Positions 44,401 to 53,014 of a DNA stretch of 64,000 nucleotides are shown in pieces. The position numbers and the translations under genes are program-made. This DNA comes from a bacterium (GTDB lineage Bacteria; Myxococcota_A; Bradymonadia; UBA7976; UBA1532): assembly GCA_030427205.1 (NCBI GenBank), contig JAUHXC010000017.1, forward strand, positions 1 to 64,000, read 5' to 3'. The notes under the pieces are model-generated. The model saw nothing but the letters and a program-made list of their open reading frames with translations, had not been told where the DNA came from and did no database searches. Positions within the stretch are counted from its first letter, which is position 1, and every line of letters begins with the position of its first letter.

Positions 44401-44567
44401 ACGCGCAGTCGGAGCGAGTGTTGCGGGGCGGGTCGTATCGAACGCCGCTCGTCTGGCCCGGCCGGCCCGATACCGCCGGGCAGCACGTCGACAGCCGTGC
44501 CGCGGGTCACCCGGACACCACGACTGACAGCGTCGGCTTCCGCATCGTGCGGCCGGTGCCCGATTGA
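41481..44567 (+). CDS. Lipoprotein with six MopE-type repeats and two tandem SUMF1-fold domains
   Basis: The 1028-residue protein has a lipoprotein signal (SVTLWMAGC, Cys23), a Met-Pro-Asp-rich linker (VMPDVIPDAMPDV...) and then two similar halves. Each half holds MopE-like metal-binding repeats (CNGLDDDCDG, CNDVDDDCDG, CNGADDDCNG, CDGLDNDCDR; then CNGVDDDCDG, CDGLDNDCDG) followed by a formylglycine-generating-enzyme-like domain (SUMF1 fold: FRLPTEAE and GTGFRPVR; YRLPTEVE and SVGFRIVR). The end of each domain has no Cys pair of the true FGE active site (the last block before SVGFR has none), so these are probably structural or binding domains. GGGGGAGC precedes the ATG. Confidence 0.9.
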   Translation: MSSILRAARRAATLSVTLWMAGCVEAPELPALPDIGAVDGAAADGAPAIADAAPDATPDMDRDLAPDVMPDVIPDAMPDVIQGAMPDVIQDAMPDAADHGAPDGDVSTEAGPCEPLDEQCNGLDDDCDGAIDEDLADGPPCDTGLDGRCADGVTVCVDGEPRCAPPASDELCNDVDDDCDGTTDEEPATASCFPGSPRPIAQGRAVCLAGGCQLACNGGRYDIDQQPENGCEYACDFAGPVEQCNGADDDCNGLVDDGLEPPPADRPFGVCSGAVKVCDGRWREPEYRDFAHYEPDEVSCDGLDNDCDRRIDEGDCPEIRCAADTVGPPCNGCPEGTVIPAGPNGGEWVCVPPGEFDMGCRPEEVWCEADERPAFPVAIPNPLVVQRHPVTRRQWQEAFLDAPNDPPCARCPVDNVTWFDAVSYVNQLSRDAGLAPCYALSSCGPRSPAEKGLSCDSDIDRIPGCTGFRLPTEAEREHFTRSGTRTRFWSGDRRADLDAVGWYGANADGPRPVCEPPEPEPTHPLGMCDVHGGINDWTETRFGAYADQVGDGQRQVDPRGPAEGLERALRGGYHGSVFESVHGTARGPQPPTFAADGTGFRPVRTACIDDVCPIACAPGTHDLDGAAANGCEYVCVPGPDGIERCNGVDDDCDGEIDEALVAPLADRQAGVCAGALRVCEDGWVEPDYAGIGGYEVEEASCDGLDNDCDGRVDGADDDIDGCVEIRCAARTEGPPCNGCPAGTVIPGTRVPGDWVCVPAGDFDFGCDPAEEWCAPDEGPPVPVTLSRPLLVGVHPVTEGDWAQVFEIDPRAPGCIGCPAGDVSWYDAARYANYLSDAERLTRCYPLSGCRAHEPPGAEVCDFDVRRADDCTGYRLPTEVEQAWLMGAGAGTRFWSGDDVGVAGQVAWHAEAAGGPDPGLRPVCGLPGPPAHPWGLCDAQGNVWEWSESWYGPFPRALGDGIRLIDPDLGQVDVDAQSERVLRGGSYRTPLVWPGRPDTAGQHVDSRAAGHPDTTTDSVGFRIVRPVPD

Positions 44568-44597
44568 CGACGGATGCGATCGCTGTGACTCAGCGGC

Positions 44598-47021
44598 TCA
44601 CGGCGAGTGCCCGATCCGCCGGTCGCGGGCCATGCGCAGCGCTTCGGCCACCGTCGCGTCGGCGCCGCGCTGCCGCACCAACGCCTCGAAGGCATCAACC
44701 AGTCGCCGATCGCGGCCCCAGGCCAGCTCGTCCAGCGCGTCGAGCGCCTGCAGCGCGCTGCCCCGATCGCCGCGGGCGGCGTAGTCGGCCACGTTGGCCA
44801 ATCCCTCGGCGAGCTGGAAGCCGCGCACGTTGGCCGCGACCCGCCGCTCGGCGGGGCTCAGCTCACGGGGCACGCGATCGAGCTGGGCGGCGACCCGGGC
44901 GGTGGCGTTCTGCAGGGCGACCATGTCTTTGTACTTGAGGCTGATCTCGGCCACCGGGCCGGGGCGGGTGACCCACAGCTCGAGCAGGATGACGTGGCTG
45001 TCGCCGCCGTAGAAGTACGGGATCACCGTCTGGATGCCGTCGTCGTCGTCGCCGCGGTCGGCCTTGACCCCCATGGTCTTGCTCAGGTTGCGGTCGGTGG
45101 CCTCCTCGCGGGCCTTGACCTGCTTGACCTCCTGCTGACCGAGCACCCGGCTGCCGACGATACGGATGGCCTCGACGCCGTCGGCCAGCTTGACGTTGAT
45201 GCGCAGCAGGCGGGCGATGACCCGGCTGATGCTGCCCAGCTCGTCGTCCACCGCGTCGCCCAGGGCCTCGTCGGTGCTGCGGTGGTAGTTGCCGTGGCCG
45301 GCGTTGGCCACCTGCCACCAGCCCTGGTGGCTGCCGCCGAGCTGGATGACCGAGGTCACCGCGCCCTGCACCGTGAGGCCATGGGCCGCGCCGCGGGCGC
45401 CGTCGATCGCCGAGGCGGTGGCGTCGCGGGTCAGCACCAGCACCGTCTGCGTGCCCGGGATGCGCGCCGACTCGCCGGCGGCGCCCTGCAGCATGCCGCC
45501 GGCCCGGCTCATCGCCGCGGCCAGGGCGCCGGGCGGCGCGGGCGGCAGGGTGCCCAGCGCCTCGACGGCCCGGGCCAGCACCAGCCGGTCGCGCAGCGGC
45601 GCCAGCTCGCCGAGCACCGTGGGCCGGGTCGTGCCCAGCACGACGCCCAGGCGGTCTTGCGGGCCCAGGCGGCGAGACAGCGCGGTGATCGCCGAGACCA
45701 GGGTCTCACCGTCGGCGGCGGAGCGATCGACCACCAGCGCGATGTCCAGCGGCGGGCGGCGCCAGCCGTAGCGCTTGCTGCCCTGCAGGCCCACCTGCAA
45801 GAACACCCGCTGCGGCTGGTCGGCATAGGCCCGGTCGAGGGTCGCCGTCAGCGCGAGCCCGGCGTCGTCGGGCGCGTCGAAGGGCTGCTGGGGCAGCACC
45901 GCCTGGCGATAGGGCTGGCGGCCGCTGGGCAGGGCGTCGTCCAGGCGGCGCAGGCGCTCGGTATAGGCCGCGTTGCCGCCGAGGTAGGTGTTCTCGAAGT
46001 AGCACATGCGCGGGATGAACCGGTCGGGCTGCACGAAGCGCTCGGGGTACTCGGCCACCGCGAAGCGGCCGTCGATGTCTTTGCCGTCGAGCGGCGTCAG
46101 CATCGACTGGAACTCGCCGCCGGACTCGCCGGTGCGGGTGCGGCCCTTGTTCTTCGACCGCTGGCGCCGGGTGCGCTCGGCCGCCCAGTCGTCGCGGCGG
46201 TTCGCCTGCTCGAAGGCCGGCTTCTTCTCCTTCTCGACCTCGTCCCGCGCGATGCTCTTCTCGGTGACCAGGTCGACGACCTCCTCCTCTTCGTCGATCT
46301 CCTTGGGCTCCTCGACGGTCTCCGGCTCCGGCATCGCGTCGTCGGCGAAGAGCCCGTCGAGCTCGGTCTGGTCGCGCCGCGAGAGGCTCGACTTGGAGAC
46401 CGGCTTGGGCTTGGCCGGCGCGATGCCCCGGTCGATGTTGCCGGTCGGGCGCCTGGCCGGCGCCCGCTTCTTGCGGCTCTTCTTGCCGGTGGCGCCGGGC
46501 CCGCGGCCATAGCCCTTGCCGCCGCCGACGTCGAGCTTGGCCAGGCCCTCGACCCGGCCGAAGCCCTGACCGCCGCCGCCCTGTCCGCTGCCGCGCAGCC
46601 CGAGGCCGCCGAGGCCGTTGGCGTCTTCGCCGTCGCCGTCAAAGGGCTGATTGACCGCCGGCGAGGGGTCGGCGGCCGGCGCGTCGGCGGGCGGCGCGGG
46701 TGGCGCCAGCATGGGCTCGGCCCGCCCGAACGGATTGGCGAGGTCGCCGCTGTCGTCTTCGGCGTCGAAGTCCATGCCGCGCGCCGCAGCCGCGGCCGGC
46801 GCCGCGGTCTTGGCGGCCGCCATCGGGGCCGGCTCGGCCTCCTGCGCCTTCTCGGCGAGGTCGCCGCCGCGCGCGTTGTCGTCGGCGGCCTCTTCGCGCC
46901 AGGCCATCGACTCTTCCGGCGCCTGGGCCGCGCCCGCCTGCGGCGCCTCGTCCTTCATGGCGCACGCCGTCAGCCCGGTCAGGGCCAGCAGCGCCGCCAG
47001 CGCGAGGGATGCGCGCCTCAT
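44598..47021 (-). CDS. Lipoprotein with von Willebrand factor A domain
   Basis: The 807-residue protein has a lipoprotein signal (LALAALLALTGLTAC, Cys20), a disordered Ala/Gly/Lys-rich half and a vWA domain from about residue 430, with DIALVVDRSAADG. The metal-ion-dependent adhesion site motif is DxSxS in active members; here it reads DRSAA, so the third position is replaced by Ala. The C-terminal part is helical. It overlaps the 3' end of the large gene at 47018 (ATGA), so the two are translated together. GGGAGG precedes the ATG. Confidence 0.85.
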   Translation of the reverse strand: MRRASLALAALLALTGLTACAMKDEAPQAGAAQAPEESMAWREEAADDNARGGDLAEKAQEAEPAPMAAAKTAAPAAAAARGMDFDAEDDSGDLANPFGRAEPMLAPPAPPADAPAADPSPAVNQPFDGDGEDANGLGGLGLRGSGQGGGGQGFGRVEGLAKLDVGGGKGYGRGPGATGKKSRKKRAPARRPTGNIDRGIAPAKPKPVSKSSLSRRDQTELDGLFADDAMPEPETVEEPKEIDEEEEVVDLVTEKSIARDEVEKEKKPAFEQANRRDDWAAERTRRQRSKNKGRTRTGESGGEFQSMLTPLDGKDIDGRFAVAEYPERFVQPDRFIPRMCYFENTYLGGNAAYTERLRRLDDALPSGRQPYRQAVLPQQPFDAPDDAGLALTATLDRAYADQPQRVFLQVGLQGSKRYGWRRPPLDIALVVDRSAADGETLVSAITALSRRLGPQDRLGVVLGTTRPTVLGELAPLRDRLVLARAVEALGTLPPAPPGALAAAMSRAGGMLQGAAGESARIPGTQTVLVLTRDATASAIDGARGAAHGLTVQGAVTSVIQLGGSHQGWWQVANAGHGNYHRSTDEALGDAVDDELGSISRVIARLLRINVKLADGVEAIRIVGSRVLGQQEVKQVKAREEATDRNLSKTMGVKADRGDDDDGIQTVIPYFYGGDSHVILLELWVTRPGPVAEISLKYKDMVALQNATARVAAQLDRVPRELSPAERRVAANVRGFQLAEGLANVADYAARGDRGSALQALDALDELAWGRDRRLVDAFEALVRQRGADATVAEALRMARDRRIGHSP

Positions 47022-50000
47022 GCGGCCTCCCGCGCTTTGCGCCCGCGGCGGGCGACGATACCCATGACCGCGACGGCGATGATCACCACCACGCCTTCGA
47101 CCGGCTCGAGCTCCCAGACCGCCGCCTTGAGCACCAGCGCGCCCAGGCCGATGATCAACAAGAGCCAATGCCCGGCGTTGGCCGGCCGGCCGCCGGCGCG
47201 GGCCCGTACGAAGAGCACCAGCGCGATCAGCGCGATGATGAGCGCCAGGCTGCCCACCTCGGGCCCCAGCGCGGCGGTGAGCGTCATCGACGCCGCCAGC
47301 GGCGGATCCTCGGCGCTGTGCACCGGCTGGCTCAGCAGGATGCCCTGGCTGGCCTCGTCCACCGGCAGCGGGTCGCCGCTGGCCAGCTCTTCCCAGTTGT
47401 AGGCCGGCACCTGCTTCATCTCGCTGTCGAGGCCCACCACGCCGCGGTCGCCGGGCAGGCGCAGCAGCCACTGGATGTCTTTGCTGCGCAGATCGGACCG
47501 CGGCGTCGTCAGGTCGAGGCCGTCGAAGAGCCCCAGCGCGTCGCGCCGGCTCTCGTAGCTCAGCTCGATGCGGGTGGTGGCGTTCTTGGGCAGCGGGATG
47601 GCGATCTTGCCGCCCACACGGCCCGCCTCGGCGCCGTCTTCTCCGGCGCCCTCGTCGTTGCGCACCTCGTCCATGCGCTGGCCGTTGATGGTCACCCGCA
47701 GCGGGGTGGCGCCCTCGGGCAGCGAGACCCGGAAGAACTGGCGGTCGTCGTTGTTGACGATGTAGGTCGCCCGCCCGACCACGTAGCCGCTCTCGAGCAC
47801 GTTGGTCTCGATGCGCACCTGCTCGGCCTCGGCGTCGAGGGTCTCGACCATCGAGTGGGCCTTGACGTCGACCTCCAGCGCCCACGGGGCCCGGGCGTAC
47901 TGGTAGCCCGCCCGCAGCTCGAGGTCGCTGCGCAGGCGCACCGACTTGGGCAGATCGGTCACCGCCGCCGGGCGCACGTCGGTGCGGGTCTTCTCGCGGA
48001 CCTCCATGCCGCCCTCGGCGGCGACGCCGAAGCTGCCCGACTGCACCTCGGCGCCGTGCACCAGCAGGTCGGGCACCTTCATGGCGCCGAGTTCTTTGGG
48101 CAGCAGCAGCTCGAACTCGACGTCGAGCAGGATGGCGCCCTCGAGCGCCTGGGTGAAGGTGACCCGCCACGCCTGGCGGCCCTCGCCGGCGTCGAAGCCC
48201 TCGGCCTGCTCGACCTTGTTGATGCTCGGCCCGGTGATGCGCGGCTCGGCGATGCCCTGGGGGATCGAGACGTGCAGGGTGTCGTTGCGCCCGCTCTTGA
48301 CCTCGACGAGCACCGAGGCCTGGGCGGTCAGCGTCTGCTCGCGGAAGAGATACAGCGTATCGACCCGGGCGTCGAAGCGGCTCTCCTTGGCCTTGGCCGC
48401 GGCCACCGCCGAGCTGATCGGGCCCGGCGCCTGCAGGTGCTTGAACGCCTGGTTGACCTTGTCGCGCAGCGTCTGGCGGATGTCGCTGGGCAGCGCGTCG
48501 GCGCCGACCTTGCTGTAGCCGTTGGCGGTGCCCGGCGCGAAGCCGACCTTGTCGCCGTCGAACAGCGCGATGACCCCCTGCTGGCGGATGACGATGTCTT
48601 CGGTCTCGACGGGGCGCACCAGCGGCAGGTTGATCGCGGTGCCTTCCACCGGCGCCACCGGCACCTCGATCTGCAGCTCGACCGACAGCTTGCCCGCCAG
48701 CTCTTCACCCAGGATGACCCGCACGTGCCGCGGCAGATCGTCGGTGGCCGGCAGCACCCGCCAGTCTTCGATGCCTTCGCCGATGACCTTGTAGGGCACC
48801 ACCCCTTCGGGCAGCTCGATGGGCAGCTCGCGCAGCTTGCCGTAGATGACGTCGTAGCGGGCGAGCACCCGGCTGCGCAGCACGCCTTCTTCGAGGGTCA
48901 AGAGCTGGAAGGTCTCGGTGTTGACCCGCACCTTGGTCTCGGCGGCGGCGCGGGCCTCGGTCCACTTGAGCGTGGCCTCTTCGGTGGGCGGCAGGTAGGC
49001 CCGGGCGGTGGTGCGGGCCCGCTCGCCGTCGCCGCTGATGTCGGCCGACACCGGGATCGGCGGGTCGACGGTGATCTCGGCCTTGCCGGGCACGGTCAGG
49101 TCGACCTGGGCGATGGGCACCTCGTCGGGGTGCAGCACGATCTGCGGCTGGCCCTGGCTGCGGTCGATGGCGACCCGGAAGCGGGCGGTGACGGTGTGCG
49201 CGCCGCGGCCGGTGACCCGGGCGGTGTGCCAGCCGTCGATGACCCGGGTGGGCAGCGCGGTGCGGCCTTCGCGGGCGTCGACCAGGGCCGAGTCGCTGCG
49301 GGCCAGCCGCAGATCGGCGGCGCGGCCTTCGAGGCTGAGTTCGTACGTGGCGTCGACGTCGGCGCCGTTGCCCGCGTCGGGGGTCAGCGTATAGGCCACC
49401 CGGCGCACCGTATGCCCGCCGCCCGCCGCGCCGGAGCGCACGACCACCGCCGGGCTCGCCGGCAGCGAGGCGGTGACCCGGCTGCCGTTCTTCTGCACGT
49501 CGACGCCGGGATAGACCGCCGCGCCGTCCGCCGCGCCGTTCACCGTCAGCGCCGAGCCGGGCATCGGCGGCAGCGGGATCACCGCGATGGGCGCGCCGTC
49601 GGCGTCGGCCTCGCGGGCGACCAGATAGGTCAGGTTGAGGCGCACGGTGTCGTTGCCCGAGAGCAGCGCCACGTGGGCCCCGCCGATCTGCACCAGCGCC
49701 AGCTCGCTGCCGTCGGCCCGGGCGCTCTGCACGACCGCCTGCGCCGGCAGGATCGCCACCTCGGCGATGCCCTCACCGGTCAGCTTGACCGAGGTCTCGA
49801 CCTCCACGGTGACCGGTCGGGCGGCGTCCGCCGGCAGGTCGACCCCCACCGTGCCTCGGCTCCACGTGGGCCGCGGCCCATCGGCCCGGCGGGCGACCCG
49901 CAGCAGCTCGCCGTAGCGCTCGAGCGACATCTGGACCTGCTCTGAGGGTTGCTGGGCCAGCGTGGGTGAGGCGAAGGCGGCCAGCAGGGTGAAGGCGGCG

Positions 50001-50053
50001 GTGAGGCCGGTCGTCAGCCGGGCGGCGCGGGTCGCGAGGCGGGCGCGGGTCAT
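47018..50053 (-). CDS. Large exported, C-terminally membrane-tethered protein, unknown
   Basis: The 1011-residue protein has a signal peptide (LLAAFASPTLAQQ), a long beta-rich periplasmic region with several similar Ig-like stretches (RLNLTYLVAREADAD, VEVPVAPVEGTAINLPLV, LDVEFELLLPKEL) and two helices near the end (LALIIALIALVLFVRA; IIAVAVMGIVARRGRK). No enzyme motif is seen. The overlap with the vWA lipoprotein gene suggests the two proteins form one envelope complex. GGAGG precedes the ATG at 50053 by 7 bases. Confidence 0.82.
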   Translation of the reverse strand: MTRARLATRAARLTTGLTAAFTLLAAFASPTLAQQPSEQVQMSLERYGELLRVARRADGPRPTWSRGTVGVDLPADAARPVTVEVETSVKLTGEGIAEVAILPAQAVVQSARADGSELALVQIGGAHVALLSGNDTVRLNLTYLVAREADADGAPIAVIPLPPMPGSALTVNGAADGAAVYPGVDVQKNGSRVTASLPASPAVVVRSGAAGGGHTVRRVAYTLTPDAGNGADVDATYELSLEGRAADLRLARSDSALVDAREGRTALPTRVIDGWHTARVTGRGAHTVTARFRVAIDRSQGQPQIVLHPDEVPIAQVDLTVPGKAEITVDPPIPVSADISGDGERARTTARAYLPPTEEATLKWTEARAAAETKVRVNTETFQLLTLEEGVLRSRVLARYDVIYGKLRELPIELPEGVVPYKVIGEGIEDWRVLPATDDLPRHVRVILGEELAGKLSVELQIEVPVAPVEGTAINLPLVRPVETEDIVIRQQGVIALFDGDKVGFAPGTANGYSKVGADALPSDIRQTLRDKVNQAFKHLQAPGPISSAVAAAKAKESRFDARVDTLYLFREQTLTAQASVLVEVKSGRNDTLHVSIPQGIAEPRITGPSINKVEQAEGFDAGEGRQAWRVTFTQALEGAILLDVEFELLLPKELGAMKVPDLLVHGAEVQSGSFGVAAEGGMEVREKTRTDVRPAAVTDLPKSVRLRSDLELRAGYQYARAPWALEVDVKAHSMVETLDAEAEQVRIETNVLESGYVVGRATYIVNNDDRQFFRVSLPEGATPLRVTINGQRMDEVRNDEGAGEDGAEAGRVGGKIAIPLPKNATTRIELSYESRRDALGLFDGLDLTTPRSDLRSKDIQWLLRLPGDRGVVGLDSEMKQVPAYNWEELASGDPLPVDEASQGILLSQPVHSAEDPPLAASMTLTAALGPEVGSLALIIALIALVLFVRARAGGRPANAGHWLLLIIGLGALVLKAAVWELEPVEGVVVIIAVAVMGIVARRGRKAREAA

Positions 50054-50256
50054 GGGTGAGTCCTCCGTCGATCGTGAATCCCCGGACCGCACGATGGCAC
50101 GGCGGCGGGGCGAGGGGAAGTGGGGTGACTGTTCGGTTCGGTTTGCCATGGGCGGGGCTCCGGGCCGGGGGTCCGGCGGCGGTGTACGGGCCATCGACCG
50201 CGGCGATCTGATTCGGTTCCGACAGCGTACGCCCGGACCCTGCGCCGATCCGTCGC

Positions 50257-51093
50257 TCAGCGCGCCGATGGGCCGGGCCAGCCCAGCTCACGGCCGAGCA
50301 GCGACTCCAGCCGGCGGTTCCACGGGGCGTAGAAGCGCAGCAGCGCCTCGCGCGCGGCCGGATCGAGCGGCGGGCGGGCGAACGGCACCCGCGGGCCGCG
50401 GCGCAGCAGCCGGCGCGCCCCCGGCGGCAGCCAGCGGTTGAGTGCGGGGCGGGCGAAGACCGCCCGATAGGCGGGGTTGTCGAAGACCGAGCGTCGATTG
50501 TGCGCGGCGGGCGGGACGGGCACCGCTGCGACGCCCAGAAAGTCGAACAGCCGGCCCCAGAAGGCCGCCGGATCCCGCCGCAGGTGCTCGAATTGCAGCA
50601 CGCAGATCTGCGCCCGGTCGAACAGGGCCAGGTAGCGCTCGATGTAGAGCGCATAGCAGCCGCGGCTCACATAGCCCGGCGCGCCGGCCCGCCAGACCGC
50701 CGACAGCGGCGGACGCACCAGATCCTCGAACGGCCGATCGATCGCCAGCCAGCGCCGGCTGTCCCAATACTGGCTCAGCGCGCGGGCGATCGGCTCGCGG
50801 ATCAGCACGATCAGCTTCACCTCGGGCAGCGCGCGGCGGATGCGCTCGGGCGCCCGCGGGTCGACCAGATAGGCCGGGCTGGTCTCGCCGCGCAGCGCGC
50901 CCGGCGGCGCTGATTCGAAGGCGCGCTGATAGATCCGGGCGGCGTCGGCGTATCGCGCCGCATGATTGAAGACGTTCAGATCCTTGTCCGGCGGCATCCA
51001 GACCGCCGGGTGGGCTTCGAGGGCCCGATGCACCGTGGTCGTGCCCGCTTTCTGCGAGCCGACGATCAAGAAGTCGGGGCGGACGCCGCGCAT
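50257..51093 (-). CDS. Sulfotransferase (PAPS-dependent)
   Basis: The 278-residue protein has the 5'-phosphosulfate loop in IVGSQKAGTTTVHRAL and the 3'-phosphate motif in LIVLIREPIARALSQYW. The substrate is unknown; bacterial members modify cell-surface sugars or lipids. It is divergent from the 51168 gene, and the neighbouring glycosyltransferase makes a surface-polysaccharide role likely. Confidence 0.87.
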   Translation of the reverse strand: MRGVRPDFLIVGSQKAGTTTVHRALEAHPAVWMPPDKDLNVFNHAARYADAARIYQRAFESAPPGALRGETSPAYLVDPRAPERIRRALPEVKLIVLIREPIARALSQYWDSRRWLAIDRPFEDLVRPPLSAVWRAGAPGYVSRGCYALYIERYLALFDRAQICVLQFEHLRRDPAAFWGRLFDFLGVAAVPVPPAAHNRRSVFDNPAYRAVFARPALNRWLPPGARRLLRRGPRVPFARPPLDPAAREALLRFYAPWNRRLESLLGRELGWPGPSAR

Positions 51094-51167
51094 GACCCCA
51101 GCCTAACCCATGGGCGGGCCGGGTGCCGATTGTCGGGGTCTCTGCACCGATGGTAGCCTCCCGCCCG

Positions 51168-52076
51168 ATGGCGACCCCCACCAAGGTCCACCCCCTGCGC
51201 CGCGGGCTGCTGGTGCTTGCGTTGGTGCTCTACAGTGCCGTGCTGCTGTTCGGCGCGACGCCCGACGAACTCAGCCCGCGCGTGGTCCACGCCCAGCAGA
51301 AGGCGCTGCACGAGACCCTGCTCGGCATCCGGTTCCGCCCCTTCGCGTTCGTCTTCGAGGGCCGTCGGGGCCGGTGGAAGCGGCGCTCGGTGGTCCTGGC
51401 CATGCACGGGCGCGCGCTCGGCGGCGAGCCGCGGCTGCTCGTCGCCGCGCCGACCCATCGCATGCAGGGTTATCGCTGGCTCCAGCCGGCCGAAGAGGCG
51501 ATCATCCTCAAGAAGTTCCAGTACGCCGGTGGCAACCGGTTGATGCGCACCGTCGCCGATGGCACCCGCCGCATGCTGATCCACCGGCTGCGACGGGCGG
51601 GCTACATGAAGCAGCTCGGCCGCTTCGGCTGTCGCTCGGCCTACGCAGGCGACGGCGAGATCGATCGGGTCTACCTCTCTGTCGCCTACGACGCGATCAA
51701 CTACGAGACCGGCCAGATCCGCGACTTCGCCCATGTCGTGCACATCTACGACTGCCGCATCGACCGTCCGCTGACCGGCGGCCGCTGGACCGCCGCCGAG
51801 GTGGGGGAAGACGGCGTGCCGCGGCCCGCGCTCGGTACGATCGACCCGCTGCTCTCCGGCGCGAAGCCGGGACACCGCACCAGGCAGCGCGCCCGGTCTG
51901 CCCGCGTGCGGCGCGCGCGGCGCAAGCGGGCGCGCGAGGCGTCGCCGGAGAAGACACCCGGCACGATGCGCGCCCCGGCCTCCGAGTCTTCGAAGAGGGT
52001 GAAGCCGATCCGACCAATCGGCCCCTTCGGCCCGGCCCGTGAGAGCGCGAGGCGGCTCGAGGTTGGCGAGCGATGA
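51168..52076 (+). CDS. Unknown single-pass membrane protein coupled to HTTM gene
   Basis: The 302-residue protein has an N-terminal helix (LLVLALVLYSAVLLFGA) and then a globular region (FEGRRGRWKRRSVVLAMHGR... EEAIILKKFQYAGG) that ends in a basic tail (RARSARVRRARRKRAREAS). Its stop overlaps the next start (ATGA). I chose ATG 51168 rather than 51123 because it keeps the helix at the very N-terminus. Function unknown; context suggests the cell surface. Confidence 0.72.
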   Translation: MATPTKVHPLRRGLLVLALVLYSAVLLFGATPDELSPRVVHAQQKALHETLLGIRFRPFAFVFEGRRGRWKRRSVVLAMHGRALGGEPRLLVAAPTHRMQGYRWLQPAEEAIILKKFQYAGGNRLMRTVADGTRRMLIHRLRRAGYMKQLGRFGCRSAYAGDGEIDRVYLSVAYDAINYETGQIRDFAHVVHIYDCRIDRPLTGGRWTAAEVGEDGVPRPALGTIDPLLSGAKPGHRTRQRARSARVRRARRKRAREASPEKTPGTMRAPASESSKRVKPIRPIGPFGPARESARRLEVGER

Positions 52077-53014
52077 GCCTCGGTCGGATCGCGCGCTTCG
52101 TCGAAGGCTGGTGGCTCGACGACGCCGAGCTCGAGCCGCTCGCGGCCTGCCGGATTATGCTCGGCGTCGCCTTCTTCGGCTTCTACGCGCAGATGGCCCC
52201 GTCCCACGACCTGCTGTGGGGCCCGGAGGGCATCGTGCGCTACAGCAATCAGCCCGACGCCCCGCTCTGGCTTCAGCTGCACGCCGGGTGGCTGCTCGCC
52301 GCGACCCTGGTCGGCTCGGCGGGGCTGACCCTGGGCCTGCTCACCCGGCCGATGATCCTGCTGCTGCTGGCCGGCCACCTGGGGCACAGCACACAGACGC
52401 TGCACTTCTCGTGGGGGTGGGTGCTCGTCGCGCCGGTGCTGTTGGTCTATCTCTTCCTCTCGCGCAGCCATCACCTGTGGTCGCTCGACGCGTACATCCG
52501 TCGGCGGCGGCGCCCCGACGCGCCGTGGCCGCGCGTGGCGCCGGCCTGGCCGATGCGGCTCTTCCAGGTCAACGCGATCGCGATCTACCTCGCGGCCGCA
52601 TGGCATCGGATCGACGACGGGGCCTGGCTGCGCGGCGAGATGGTCTTCGAAGCCATCGCCGCCGGCCCGTTCACCCGGGCGCCGGGGCTCGACGTGCACC
52701 TCCTGCCCTACAAGGGCTGGCTCGAGGCGATCTGCTGGTACACCTGGCTCGTCGAGCTGGCCGGCCCGATCTTCTTGTGGTTCCGCCGCACCCGGCCGTA
52801 TATGGCGCTGCTGTTGATCACCGTACACCTCGGCCTCGAGCTGGGCGCGTTCGTCGGTGCGTGGCAGTTCATGGCGACGGCGGTCCTGATGACGTGCCTC
52901 GAGCCCGCCTGGCTGCGGACCGTATTCGAATGGCCAGCCCGGCGCCTCGGTCGCCCGGCGAAGCCGTCCGCCGGCAGTGTGGCCGGCGAGACCGTGACCG
53001 GCGAGGCTGCCTGA
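52073..53014 (+). CDS. HTTM-domain membrane protein (vitamin K gamma-carboxylase-like)
   Basis: The 313-residue protein has about six or seven predicted helices and the HTTM features: ACRIMLGVAFFGFYAQMAP near the start, WGPEGIVRYSN, LHFSWGWVLVAPV, and YLAAAWHRID. HTTM is the membrane half of vitamin K-dependent carboxylase; the bacterial members lack the carboxylase region and their role is unknown. It overlaps both neighbours (ATGA in front, TGATG behind). Confidence 0.86.
   Translation: MSLGRIARFVEGWWLDDAELEPLAACRIMLGVAFFGFYAQMAPSHDLLWGPEGIVRYSNQPDAPLWLQLHAGWLLAATLVGSAGLTLGLLTRPMILLLLAGHLGHSTQTLHFSWGWVLVAPVLLVYLFLSRSHHLWSLDAYIRRRRRPDAPWPRVAPAWPMRLFQVNAIAIYLAAAWHRIDDGAWLRGEMVFEAIAAGPFTRAPGLDVHLLPYKGWLEAICWYTWLVELAGPIFLWFRRTRPYMALLLITVHLGLELGAFVGAWQFMATAVLMTCLEPAWLRTVFEWPARRLGRPAKPSAGSVAGETVTGEAA

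Noticed and set aside
41481..44567. Active sulfatase-modifying (formylglycine-generating) enzyme
   Set aside because: The fold is similar but the C-terminal blocks lack the catalytic Cys pair, and no sulfatase gene is nearby.
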